From CAVPNY01 sp963706905 (GTDB lineage: Bacteria; Chloroflexota; Anaerolineae; Anaerolineales; UBA4823), in the NCBI GenBank assembly GCA_963706905.1, contig CAVPNY010000011.1, positions 1 to 64,000 on the forward strand: 64,000 nt of DNA, in the 5' to 3' direction. Made by a program: the position numbers and the translations under genes. This document shows, in pieces, positions 8,298-18,100 of this stretch (position 1 is the stretch's first letter; each line of letters starts with the position of its first letter). Under the pieces are notes generated by a model that did not search any database, was not told the DNA's origin, and saw only the letters and a list, made by a program, of their open reading frames with translations.

Positions 8298-9218
8298 ATG
8301 AGCAAAGATAACCTCCCTAGTATTGCCCACGGCGGGAAACCGCTTGAAACAGTTGACCCCCAACCGGAAGTCAGAAAAAACGCTGAAATAGCGAGGGACT
8401 GGGAGTACTCCGAAGAAGCAGCCTACCTTTACCGGATGGCTGTTTTGTTTAAAGACAGGTTTTTAGACCCGGTGCTGTTAACCGACAGGCGAAGGCTCCC
8501 TGATCCAGTCATCTCCTTTACTAACCTGCGAAACTTCAACACCCTGGCGGCTTACCGGTTGATGCGCAATCCCCAAGGGCTGTTATACGAAATCACCTTT
8601 AATACCGAACACTACATTGAAGAAGGAGGGAGATTGGTTTGGCGGTTTGGCCGGTGGGCGCAACTGGAAACCCTGCTCCATGAGCAGGTTCACCTCTGGC
8701 AGCAGAATTTCGGCAAAGACCCGGTCAAACTGGGCCGGGTGTATCACAATAAAGAGTTTGTGGAGAAATGCGAAAGTTTGGGGTTGCATCCCAAACCCGG
8801 CGAGGGGTATCACCTCAAATTGGCAGACGGGGCGTTTGAAATCTTAATGAGAGAGTTAGGAGTAGCCCCGCCTGACTTAAGCCAGCAGCCACCAGACGTC
8901 GACTGGGACTGGTTTAAGTGGCAACTGGACTTCCTAGGCAAGAAGCCCAAAGGCAAGTCGTCGCTGACGAAGTGGGAATGCCCTGAGTGTGGCCTAAAAG
9001 TCCGGATGGGCATTAAAGGCAATCCTGAGCTGAGGCACGACCCCTGCGAAAAGACTGTTGGAGGCCCGGTATTTCTAATTCGCTCCGAAGATAAAATAGT
9101 CAATCAGGTGATTTACCAGGCTCCGGATGATTTCAATGATGAACCGCCGGAAAAGGAATATAACCAATTCGATGACCCGGAGGATTTGACCGCATACCTG
9201 GAACCTTATCAAAATTAA
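8298..9218 (+). CDS. SprT-like zinc metallopeptidase domain protein
   Basis: 306 residues, intact, ATG 8298 with an ideal ribosome site (GAAGGAGGT). The catalytic zinc motif HEQVH is at about residue 128 in LETLLHEQVHLWQQNFG, followed by a conserved HNKEF block that would give the third ligand region. Near residue 230 a zinc ribbon CPECGLKV opens and closes with a later DPC. This is the plan of SprT/Spartan-like proteases, which act on DNA-associated proteins. Family members without a housekeeping role are frequent on plasmids and phage-like elements of Chloroflexota, where they are annotated only as SprT-like. The acidic C-terminal tail (DEPPEKEYNQFDDPED) may be a partner-binding segment. 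Predicted cytoplasmic. Confidence 0.8.
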   Translation: MSKDNLPSIAHGGKPLETVDPQPEVRKNAEIARDWEYSEEAAYLYRMAVLFKDRFLDPVLLTDRRRLPDPVISFTNLRNFNTLAAYRLMRNPQGLLYEITFNTEHYIEEGGRLVWRFGRWAQLETLLHEQVHLWQQNFGKDPVKLGRVYHNKEFVEKCESLGLHPKPGEGYHLKLADGAFEILMRELGVAPPDLSQQPPDVDWDWFKWQLDFLGKKPKGKSSLTKWECPECGLKVRMGIKGNPELRHDPCEKTVGGPVFLIRSEDKIVNQVIYQAPDDFNDEPPEKEYNQFDDPEDLTAYLEPYQN

Positions 9219-9291
9219 ATCTAACTTATAACTTTAATCTTTTCTCCTACTGTTTCTATTCTTCCTGTTTCTATTATTCTGTTTATATTTA

Positions 9292-9364
9292 TGTAAACTA
9301 GCGGTTACATCTGCATGTAAACTGCGGTTGACATTCTAGATGTAAACGGCTGTTTGACATCAGC
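9292..9364. repeat. Three tandem iteron-like repeats at the end of a Rep-like gene
   Basis: Three copies of a 24-25 bp unit beginning TGTAAAC at 9292, 9316 and 9341, each containing TTACAT or TTGACAT 12-16 bases later. They overlap the last codons and stop of the Rep-like HTH gene (stop at 9305) and are preceded by a very T/A-rich stretch (9220-9290). Tandem iterons beside a rep gene plus an A/T-rich tract is the architecture of theta-replication origins. Confidence 0.55.
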
Positions 9365-9779
9365 TTCAATATCCAAGGGTTGATAATCCAGGATATAGTA
9401 AACATTGGTCTTGCCCAGTCCCCTCCTCTCCCAGTTTATGTATTTGTGTTGTTTTAACTCATGGAGATATGAATTTACCATCTGGCGAGTCACCCCCAGT
9501 TCGAAGCCATTTTCTGCTGTCCGGGGAAGCAACTCCCTCTTGCCAAGCATAAATGAGGAGCACGGCGTAAGTCAGCCTGGCTCCAAATGACAACTTGCGG
9601 TCGCAAAGTACGTATCGGGGAATTTGAGCAAATCCGTGCTTGAGGGCTTCGTTGAGAACAACAATCGTATGGTTTTCCAGGATTTCCCCGGCTCGTTGCA
9701 TCCCGTGATTATTTTCGAACGAAAGGTCGTTTGTTGGTTTGTTTGATCGATGGTTATTTATTTTCTTCATTTGTGGCAA
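9305..9779 (-). CDS. Rep-like helix-turn-helix protein, one frameshift
   Basis: ATG 9779 (a second ATG is close by). After a polar N-terminal tail (MPQMKKINNHRSNK) residues 55-80 read YVLCDRKLSFGARLTYAVLL, the opening helix of winged-helix replication initiator/HTH proteins. After a frame change near 9530 the recognition part follows: FELGVTRQMVNSYLHELK, then YINWERRGLGKTNVYYI and a C-terminal tail to TAA 9305. About 155 residues. Proteins with this pattern are common on plasmids and integrative elements and are usually called HTH or replication-initiator-like. The three iterons spanning its 3' end support an origin-binding role. Confidence 0.65.
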
Positions 9780-10186
9780 GCATATCTAACTCTTGTTGGG
9801 CTGGTTATTCAAGTAGCGTTCCCATCTCCTCTCTTGACAACGCCTCACCCCAAACCTAAATTTAATTTTGCTTGCGCAAAATTCGCATTTAAAAATACTA
9901 CGGGGACCAATTCTGCTCCGTTGTTTCTTAAAAGCGAAATAGATTTATAAACGGCGCCTTGGAATTTTTCTGAGGCGCTTTGTATTGCCTTTGAGATTCC
10001 ACCGTTCTTTATTTTCCGGCGACGCCGGCCCGGCAGTGTTTCGGTTAGGATTACCTCCTAGGTCGTAGTGGCTCAAGGTAGGCCACGCACCCTTTAAGGT
10101 GGATTTGGCAGACGACATCTCCTACTTACTGCCGGGACTTGTACCCATCAACCTAAACTATTAAGAGGCCTGTCAAGGGCTAAATT
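9780..10186. other. Gene-free stretch with hairpins
   Basis: No convincing gene. It holds a GCGCCT/AGGCGC hairpin (9954-9978) with an A/T loop and a following TTTGT, and a short GC-rich inverted repeat near 10018 (CCGGCGACGCCGG). It separates two minus-strand genes and probably contains the promoter of the Rep-like gene. Confidence 0.4.
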
Positions 10187-10224
10187 GCATACATGCATGA
10201 TTGCTTGCGTGCTTGCAAGCATGC
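10187..10224. repeat. GCTTGC/GCATGC repeat cluster, copy 1
   Basis: Dense run of GCATAC, GCATGA, GCTTGC, GCTTGC and GCATGC hexamers including the perfect 12-bp palindrome TGCTTGCAAGCA at 10210-10221. It lies just after the end of the partition-like gene on the minus strand. A similar cluster lies inside the gene at 10451-10492. Confidence 0.65.
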
Positions 10225-10226
10225 AC

Positions 10227-10680
10227 TCATTTAGTATTCTCAATCAGGATTTTATAAAGAGGGCTGTTCTCCCCCTTGGTTTCAAACTCCCAAATCAAAA
10301 ACGACAATGCGGCTACTGCCAGGGAGTTTTTGGTCAATTTGATTCGGTTATTCATTCGAGAAAAATGGACAATATCTTCAAGCTTATCTAATAAAGGCGG
10401 GGGATAACGAAAGGTAAATGTGTAAGTAGCCTTCTCGTCTAGAATTGATTGCATATATGCTTGCAAGCTTGCATGCTTGCTTGTTTGCACGCTTTCTTCT
10501 GTACTTAGGACTGGCTCTTTTAATTGGCTTGCGTTGCTTTGGCGTCGTAGGCTGACTTCCCTGAATTTGAACTGTTTCATCAATGGCTTTTTCTGCTGGC
10601 TTTTCCGGAATTTGTCTTTCCGGAGTGGGAAGAGTAGGGGAGTCGGTGCTGATTTTTTGCAGCTCGTCGTAAATGCCCAT
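10227..10680 (-). CDS. Partition-like (ParG/CopG type) small DNA-binding protein, one frameshift
   Basis: ATG 10680 overlaps the stop of the ExeA-like ATPase gene as TAATG, so the two are translationally coupled. The N-terminal half is disordered and Pro/Thr/Lys-rich (STDSPTLPTPERQIP and later TPKQRKPIKRA). After a frame change near 10510 the C-terminal half reads ATYTFTFRYPPPLLDKLED, then NNRIKLTKNSLAVAALSFLI, the strand-helix-helix pattern of ribbon-helix-helix proteins. A P-loop protein followed by a small RHH protein is the plan of ParA/ParG-like segregation pairs, and palindromic GCTTGC clusters that could serve as its binding sites lie within and just beyond the gene. The exact family is not certain. 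About 150 residues. Confidence 0.5.
10451..10492. repeat. GCTTGC/GCATGC repeat cluster, copy 2, inside the partition-like gene
   Basis: GCATATATGC, GCTTGCAAGC, GCAAGCTTGC (two overlapping palindromes), GCATGC, GCTTGC and a divergent last unit within 42 bp. The cluster overlaps coding sequence, so conservation of the hexamers suggests that selection acts on the DNA and not only on the codons. Confidence 0.65.
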
Positions 10681-11487
10681 TATGAAACCTCCTCAAACGC
10701 CTCGGCTGCCGCCGCTGCCACAATATCCAAATCGACGGTTTTTCGTTTTTCCACCATGGTTCGAAGGAGGGCTTCATTGGTCAGCTTGCAAATATCCCTG
10801 GCTATGCCTCCGGTGAGGCGGTATATCTCCTGGATGGCTACCTTATCGAAAGGGAAGGCCTTACCGCCCGCCACCGTCCATCTGAATCGCATCATCTCCT
10901 CGGTCTGGGTAAGGTCAAACGGACGCAGCCTGGCCGAGTACATGCGGCTGGCCAAGGATTTGAAACGCTGAATGCGTTTATGCAAGTCGGGTTGGCCGAA
11001 AAGAGCAATCTGGATTAGAAACTCGTTTCTGGTAGTGAAGTTGAATAGGTGGTGGATAGTTTTGAGGGTATCGTGAGGCAGGTTTTGGGCTTCATCCACC
11101 AGAAGAACCGGGGTGATGCCCGCTTTGTATTGATTCGAGAAGATAGGTTTCGAAATTTTTCAGCGTATCTGCGAAAGACCGTGCCGTCTTAACGTCAAAT
11201 TCATCGGCTATAAAGCGCAGGAACTGGTTGGCCGTTTTTAGATTGGGGGCGAAGGCCAGGACTACTTTTTTCGTTTTGTCGACCGAGAACTCGTCCCGGA
11301 GGCGTTGGGCGATGGATGTTTTGCCCATCCCCACATCGGCAGACAGGTATACCGGCCCGTCTTTTTGGGAGAGGTGATATTCGATTTTGGCTTTGGCTTC
11401 CTTGTGCTGGTCGGAATACCAGAGAAACCGAGGGTCGGGGATGATTTTAAAGGGAGTTTCCGTCAGACCAAAGTAATCGAGGTACAT
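10680..11487 (-). CDS. ExeA/GspA-like AAA ATPase, one frameshift
   Basis: From ATG 11487, the N-terminus MYLDYFGLTETPFKIIPDP is the hallmark of ExeA/TniB-type ATPases. The P-loop is at residue 50 (SADVGMGKTSIAQRL); the frame changes near 11100 between TYLLESIQSG and the Walker B region MDEAQNLPHDTL. The sensor segment IALFGQPDLHKRI and the arginine-rich lid RMYSARLRPFDL follow, ending with an ETM-type helical C-terminus. About 268 residues. Homologues drive type II secretion, transposition (TniB) or plasmid/phage functions; here the coupled RHH partner and the element context favour an element maintenance role. The downstream gene begins within its stop codon. Confidence 0.75.
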
Positions 11488-11908
11488 GCTGATTATGGAT
11501 ACTAGACCAAATTACACTGCATTTCAAGTCCAACTCCTATGTCCGAGTTGAGCCAACTTTCGGATTGATGTTTATTTTGATTGGGATCTATATTGTGGTG
11601 ACGTGGTATCACAATTGCGAGCAGCAGACCGGCCAGGAAATCAAGATCGTACAGGATAGCGTAGTGAAGGAAGAAAACGGTAATACTTCATAAGCGATGC
11701 TGGCGATGAGTAAGTCAGTGCAGGTGTATTGGCAAGTAGAGTGCTCCACCGTCAGGTAACGGTCTAAGGAGGCTGATTAAAGTAACTGAAGTTGAGTGAT
11801 TTCTGATACTTGCTTATTCAGGTTAAATTTGCCACAATATGATGCGATCGAAACTCGTGGTGGGTTTGATAACAACTTGTTCTCTCCAGGAAACCAATTA
11901 CCTAATCG
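11488..11908. other. Mostly gene-free stretch
   Basis: Separates the ATPase gene from the propeller gene. Apart from one possible 41-residue membrane peptide (11568-11693) no gene, repeat or hairpin stands out; it presumably holds the divergent promoters. Confidence 0.4.
11568..11693 (+). CDS. Possible small single-helix membrane peptide
   Basis: 41 residues from ATG 11568: MFILIGIYIVVTWYHNC followed by a polar tail rich in Gln/Glu/Lys. One clear membrane helix at the N-terminus. The frame extends upstream without an ATG, so it might also be the end of a longer broken gene. No family recognised. Confidence 0.3.
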   Translation: MFILIGIYIVVTWYHNCEQQTGQEIKIVQDSVVKEENGNTS

Positions 11909-13384
11909 ATGAGGGTTATGATGACTTCAAGGCAGTTCTCCATCAAATATATCTCGCTTATTGCGGTCGCAGCAATGTCAATTGGGAGATTGGGGTCGTT
12001 TTCCAGTTTGGCTGGCAATGTTAACTCCACTAGCTCAACCAATGCAGTTGCCACAACCTCTTTAGTCTCTATTGCCAGCGATGGAACACAAGGAAATATC
12101 AGCTCGCAAACCGGTTCAATCTCGGCTGATGGGCGGTATGTTGCCTTTCAATCGAGTGCGACGAACCTAGTTAATGGGGATGTCAATGATGAAATCGACG
12201 TTTTTGTTCATGACCGATACACAGGGATGACCACCTTGGTGTCGCTTTCAACAAACGGTGATCAAGGAAATTTCAATTCTCTCAGAGCTGATATCTCCGG
12301 CAATGGGCGTTTTGTAGCATTTGAATCAGCTGCCAATAACCTAGTCGATGGTGACACTAATGACGCCAGAGATGTATTCGTACATGACCTTGAGACAGGC
12401 GAGACGACCCGGGTATCGGTGGCTACCAACGGAACTGAAGGAGATGGACATTCTACATATCCATCGATATCCTCTGATGGACGCTTTGTGGCCTTTCACT
12501 CTCAAGCAAGCAACCTCGTCAGCAATGATTTGAACGACACCAACGATGTTTTTGTTTATGACCGAGATACTGGCCAAACATCCCTGGTATCCGTAGCAAG
12601 CGATGGTGCGCAAACGATTGATGGTTATAGCGGCTATGCTTCTATCTCTGCGGATGGTCGCTTTGTCGCATTTGAGTCATCCGCCAGTAATCTGGTTCCC
12701 GATGATACCAATGATGTTGTAGACGTCTTTGTGCACGACCGGCAGACAGGGCAGACCATGCGGGCATCAACTGATTCCAACGGACAGGAAGGGAATGACA
12801 GATCGTTCGACTTAGAAATTTCTAATAATGGAAGCGTGGTGACCTTTAAATTCCTTAGCCAACAATCTGGTCAGCGGGGATACCAATGGGAAATTGGATA
12901 CCTTCATTAAGAATCTCAGACCGGTCAGACGAGCCTGGTCTCGGTGTCCAGTACGGGCGAATTAGGGAATAGCCATTCAGGCGCACCCAGTCTTTCGTAT
13001 GATGGGCGATATATTGCTTTCTTCTCTTATTCAACCAACCTAGTCGTGGGGGATACGAATAATTATTGTGATACAGATGGAGATAAACAGAACGACGATA
13101 ACTGCCCGGATATTTTCGTCCATGACCAATTGAGTGGAAATACTTTCCTGGTTTCTATCAGCACCACAGGTGTTCAGGGAAATGGATGGCCTCAGGATGC
13201 ATCAATTTCCGCAGATGGCGCAAATGTAGTGTTTGATTCCTGGGCTTCTAACCTAGTTGATGGGGATGCCAACAACTTCTGTGATACTGATAACGATGAT
13301 GAGAATGATGATAATTGCGCGGATGTATTCGTCTACTCGTTGGTGAGGGTGGACTTCTATCTACCACTAACTTTCAAGAAGTAG
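11909..13384 (+). CDS. Secreted TolB/PD40-type beta-propeller protein, one frameshift
   Basis: Signal peptide: after ATG 11909 (others at 11918 and 11921) the segment FSIKYISLIAVAAMSIG is hydrophobic and followed by small residues. The rest is tandem blades of about 55-60 residues, each with a SADGRYVAFQSSATNLV-type line, a D-x-N-D acidic loop (NGDVNDEIDVF) and a VFVHDRYTG line, the PD40/WD40-like pattern. At least six blades are visible. The acidic loops lengthen in the last two (DTDGDKQNDDNC and DTDNDDENDDNC) and resemble calcium-binding dockerin-like loops. One frame change near 12905. The C-terminus VRVDFYLPLTFKK resembles the YLPL-type ends of many Chloroflexota exported proteins. Role probably in binding or scaffolding at the cell surface. 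Confidence 0.75.
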
Positions 13385-13554
13385 GCATACGTAAGTGTCC
13401 ATCACTGGTGATGGCGTGCAAACGAGCGCCCCTTCCCTATTAACTGCTATATTTCTCCGCATGCATTTGTGATTGAGTTCGCTTAGAGTCAGCTCGTCCT
13501 TATTTTTGCGTTACAAAATATAACCCCCCCTCACCCTCGAAAATATCCATTTTC

Positions 13555-14370
13555 TTGACCTGTGCAACAGTTCTTAAGTCCCTCGGTGAAAAGAAAGACC
13601 GCCGATCGGTCAATTCGTCGGGTCTGGGATTTGTCCCCAAATTATGGCATGCTCCCTTCGGCACTGATGGAAATGAAGAGGCGGTAGAGCTCGGATTGGA
13701 GCAATTAGGACATTTACTGATAATTGGCAATCCTCAAAGTCGGAAAATGGAATTTGTTGATGCTGTCATTTGCTCCCAGCTTCTTTGTGCCAGTCCCGAC
13801 CAGGTTCGGTTCGTGTTTATTGACCACTCAAGCAACTTAAGAATTTATGACGGCATCCCGCATCTGCTTTCTCCCACAGTGCATGAATATGACCGAGGTT
13901 ATGCAGCCTTGAGATGGCTGCTGAGTGAAATGGATAGGCGACAAGATGCATTTATTCATTGCGGCGTTCGGTCGTATGGGAGTTATATACAGCTCAAAGA
14001 CGCCGCCAAACTCCCCCGGATTATCGCTGTTCTTAGATGGGTTGAGGAAACCGATACGACCGCAGAAAGTGAACTGACAAGGTTAACCAGCCTTGCCCAC
14101 AAGACGGGGATTCACCTGTTCCTGATAAGCGATTATGGCAGGTCCAAGTTTCTTCCCGCCCAACTTAAGGCCAATTTTCCATACTCAATAGTTTTTAAAA
14201 CAACCTCTGCTGCTGACTCCCGAAGCGCCGGAGTTTCGGGAGCTGAGGAATTGAGCTTAGACGAGGCTATATTTAAAAGCTTCGACCAAAAAGACCCGGT
14301 TAAGCAAAAGGCCTCCGTAATTCCGGAAGCCGAAGTAAAACAAATTCTTGATGCTATCCCAAAAGCTTAA
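13555..14370 (+). CDS. FtsK/SpoIIIE-like domain protein with degenerate ATPase motifs
   Basis: 271 residues from TTG 13555; no ATG lies upstream in frame, so the N-terminus may be truncated. The framework of the FtsK motor is clear: GHLLIIGNPQSRKMEFVDA where the P-loop belongs, DQVRFVFIDHSSNLRIYDG and GIPHLLSPTVHEYDRGYAAL (typical FtsK text between the Walker motifs), and LPRIIAVLRWVEE at the Walker B position. But GKS is replaced by RKM and the Walker B Asp-Glu by Arg-Trp, so ATP hydrolysis is unlikely. The changes are substitutions, not indels. It may be a structural subunit paired with an active FtsK-like motor, or a decaying copy. It opens the nuclease-rich stretch 13.5-21.5 kb. Confidence 0.65.
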   Translation: MTCATVLKSLGEKKDRRSVNSSGLGFVPKLWHAPFGTDGNEEAVELGLEQLGHLLIIGNPQSRKMEFVDAVICSQLLCASPDQVRFVFIDHSSNLRIYDGIPHLLSPTVHEYDRGYAALRWLLSEMDRRQDAFIHCGVRSYGSYIQLKDAAKLPRIIAVLRWVEETDTTAESELTRLTSLAHKTGIHLFLISDYGRSKFLPAQLKANFPYSIVFKTTSAADSRSAGVSGAEELSLDEAIFKSFDQKDPVKQKASVIPEAEVKQILDAIPKA

Positions 14371-15080
14371 ATTGACTCTTCGATTTCTGGAAGAGAGGTA
14401 TTGTTGATATTGTTGACCTGGCCAAACCAATTGCAGAAGTTACATTCGGGATTGAAGTCGGGGATAGGGGATTCAAGTGTTTCTACAGCCCGCTTAATCC
14501 TCTTGGACGTGTTATCCGGATTGCCAACGACTTTCTTTACCTCCACGGCAATCGGGAATTTCTCGTGCAGGCTGTTGCTTAGTTCGGGAAAGAAAAAAAC
14601 CAGGTATCCGTAATCTAGAATTGGCTTTCGGTTTTCTCGAAGGAGAAACAGGTAATCGTCTATCTGGGAGAGATAAGCCTCAAGAATTTCTTTCTCTCTC
14701 GGGTCGGAGCTGGCGGTCTTAAAGTCCACTGGGATGAATTTTCCGACAGCGGAAACCAAGCACTCATCCAGCTTGCCGTAAAAACCAAAGCGGGTATTGA
14801 TTGTATAAAAGTAGGTTTCCTGAAACGGATTTTGGAGTTTGCCTTCCAGTTTTCCAGCTACTAGGCCCGGTATCTCCCCGGTTCCACGGTAACAGTTGAA
14901 GTAATTTTTTAGAATCTTGTCAAACCTGTTGGCCAGCCTGGATTGGATGCCTTCCGGTTGCCTTATTCCCTTGTTATATTGAAGCCAAAAACAGCGGGGA
15001 CAGCGAGTAAGGGCTTCCAGTCCGGTGTGTGATAACCAAATGCGTCCGTCTTTGCTCACTACGTCGTTATATGATTTCAA
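14367..15080 (-). CDS. PD-(D/E)XK superfamily nuclease with four-cysteine cluster
   Basis: 237 residues, intact, convergent with the FtsK-like gene and overlapping its end by 4 nt. N-terminal LTRCPRCFWLQYN and C-terminal NPECNFCNWFGQV supply two C-x2-C pairs that, as in Cas4/AddB-type nucleases, would bind an iron-sulphur cluster. The catalytic core reads YGKLDECLVS followed by GKFIPVDFKTASSDP (Asp ... Asp-x-Lys), with a preceding GxL strand and a later Gln-Tyr-like helix (YLSQIDDYLFLL). It fits PF12705. Cas4-like nucleases resect DNA ends and act in repair, recombination and CRISPR adaptation; no CRISPR array or other cas gene is in this window. Likely a recombination or defence nuclease of the element. 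Confidence 0.75.
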   Translation of the reverse strand: MKSYNDVVSKDGRIWLSHTGLEALTRCPRCFWLQYNKGIRQPEGIQSRLANRFDKILKNYFNCYRGTGEIPGLVAGKLEGKLQNPFQETYFYTINTRFGFYGKLDECLVSAVGKFIPVDFKTASSDPREKEILEAYLSQIDDYLFLLRENRKPILDYGYLVFFFPELSNSLHEKFPIAVEVKKVVGNPDNTSKRIKRAVETLESPIPDFNPECNFCNWFGQVNNINNTSLPEIEESI

Positions 15081-15130
15081 AAAGAGTATGTCAAAGAATA
15101 TTGACTGTGGTGTGTAATATAATCAACTAA

Positions 15131-18100
15131 AACAGCGAAGAACTCGTTGAACCAAGTCTCAGCAGAAAAATCGGGGACAAAATAAATCCCTTTGACATAT
15201 ACATAAAAAAAATAGAGGCTGATTTGCGTGGTGGAAAAGCCACAGAGTATACATATCGATCCACACTCGAGCAATTACTTGAAACCCTTGAAAGGGGTGT
15301 CGATGCATCCAGCGATCCTAAGCATATCGCTTGTGGTGCTCCGGACTTTATTGTTGAGCGTGGGCAAATTCCCCTTGGTTATGTGGAGACTAAAGACATT
15401 GAGGGAGGATCTAGACAGGGTAGAAAAGAGTGATCAACTCAAGCGATACCGCCAATCCTTACACAACTTAATTCTTACCAATTATCTTGAGTTTCGTTGG
15501 TATGTAAATGGAATCAATAAACTAACGGCAAGGGTAGCAACGATTGGTAAAGGTAAGAAGTTGATACCAAATTCTGAGGGAATTACTTCTGCTGTTCAGC
15601 TATTTCGTGAATTCTATCAGACCGAAGTTCCTACGGTTGGTACCCCAAAAGATTTAGCAGCACGAATGGCACAACTCACTAAATTGGTTCGTGATCTGAT
15701 CATCAAAGCTCTCGAATCCGAACGAGGAGATGAAAAAGGAGCTCTTCAGACCCAATATAGGACCTTTCGTCAATACTTATTACCCACATTGAAACCAGAC
15801 GAATTTGCTGATATTTATGCTCAGACAATGGCATATGGTCTTTTTGCTGCTTGTTTGAGTGCTCCTGAAGGTGCTCCATTTAACCGTTCCTCTGCCTATC
15901 AATATCTAACATCAAATCGCTTTCTCCGCAGGTTGTTTTTGGATGTAGGCGAGGAATTAGATGAAACATTAATTGCACCTTTCCTTGATGATATTGCTTC
16001 GCTTCTTGCTCATGCGGATATGGCTGCAATACTTAAGACTTCGGGAAACGTACACGCACTGAAGATCCAGTCGTCCACTTTTATGAAACCTTCTTAGCGG
16101 CTTATAACCCTAAACTCCGAGAGGGTAGGGGAGTCTATTACACTCCAGAGCCGGCAGTACAATTTATTGTCAGCTCAATAAACTGGCTTCTCAAAAATCG
16201 ATTTGATCGTTCGATGGGTTTAGCAGATCCAAATGTTTATCTACTTGATCCTGCTAGTGGAACGGGTACCTTCCTATTTTTTGTAATTAGGGTCATACAC
16301 GATTATCTGATGGAACGTGGTCAAGGAGGTAATTGGGAAGATTATGTCCATACAAAACTATTACCTCGAATATTCGGATTTGAGTTATTAATGGCCCCCT
16401 ATGTTATTGCTCATCTTAAACTCAGTTTATTACTCAAAGACCTGGGGTATACCTGGGGTAGAGATGACCGCCTTCGAGTTTATTTGACTAATACGTTGGA
16501 TGAGGGGAGACTACGCGAGGAGACATTGGACACCCTTGGCTGGTACATTTCGGAAGAAGGCAGTGAAGCCGCAAAAGTTAAATCACAGGTGCCCATCATG
16601 GTCGTACTAGGCAACCCTCCATACTCGGTTCATTCTGCTAACGCAAGCAAATCGACTGATGGCCATCTCAATTTTATAGGAAAATTATTACGAGATTATT
16701 ATTTTGTTGACGGCCATCCACTTGATGAAAGAAATCCAAAATCTCTACAGGATGACTATGTCAAATTTATCCGATTTGCCCAATGGCGCATTCAGCAAAC
16801 CGGACATGGGATTGTAGGTTTTATTACAAACCATGGCTATCTTGATAATCCCACATTTCGGGGAATGCGTCAGAACTTGATGAATACCTTTGATGAAATT
16901 CACGTAGTAGACTTACATGGAAATATCAATAAGAAAGAACGCGCGCCTGATGGTGGTAAAGACGAAAATATTTTTGACATCCAACAGGGAGTAGCGATAT
17001 TACTGGCAATCAAGTTTCCTGCAGAGCATAAGTATTCCAACAATCCTAATAAACAATCTCCCCAAGTCTATCATTCTCAACTTTGGGGCTTGCGTAAATA
17101 CAAATATAGCGTTCTCGCGAGTCAAAATGTGAATGAAATGGAGTGGACTGAGCTAAAGCCTGAACCACCGTTTTATCTTTTTAGTCCACAAAATGTCGAT
17201 TTGGCTGAGGAGTACAAGAATGCTTGGTCGATCACAGAAATAATGCCTATATTCACAAGTTGCATGAACACAGCTAGAGATGGTTTAGTCATAGATGTAA
17301 ATAAGGAGATGTTGCTAAATCGGATTCGGGCTATTGCTGATCCTAGTAAAAGTACAAACAATTAGCAAGAGATTTGATATCCAGGATACTGGTTGGTGGA
17401 ATTTTGAGCGAGCTAGAAATGATTTATTGAAAACTAGGTCATGGGAGAATTTGATAATAAGTTGTTTGTATAGGCCTTTTGATAAAAGATGGCTATTTTA
17501 TCATCCAAGCTTTATAGACAGGCCTCGAACCGATATGAATGCGAATTTACTCCATGGGAATCTATCTCTCATAACCACAAGACAGACTAAAGAACCTTTT
17601 GCAGCAATTGCCTCAGATCTTATTTCTGGGCAACATAAGATTGCAGCTATATACGACCGGAGTTATTTTTTCCCGCTTTACCTATACACTACTCCTGAAA
17701 AAACGGCTGGAACTTTATTCGCCCAAACCGAAACCACAAGTTCGACGAATTTATCATCAGCTTTTATCCGGGAATTGAGTACCAAGTTTAATTTAGTCTT
17801 TGTTTCAAATGGCTCCGGCGATTTAAAGAAAACTATTGGACCTGGAGGACGTTTTTTACTACATCTATGCTGTATTAAATTCAGTAAACTACCGTGAACG
17901 TTATGCTGAGTTTCTAAAGATGGAGTTTCCTCGTGTGCCACTTACCTCTGATAAGGAACTCTTTACCAAACTTGTGTCTCATGGTGCGAAACTTGTTAGT
18001 ATACATTTACTGAAATCGCCAATGCTAGAAGAGTTCATCACAACCTTTCCAGTTGCTGGGAGTAATAAAGTTGAAGATATCCGCTACACAGATAAGAAAG

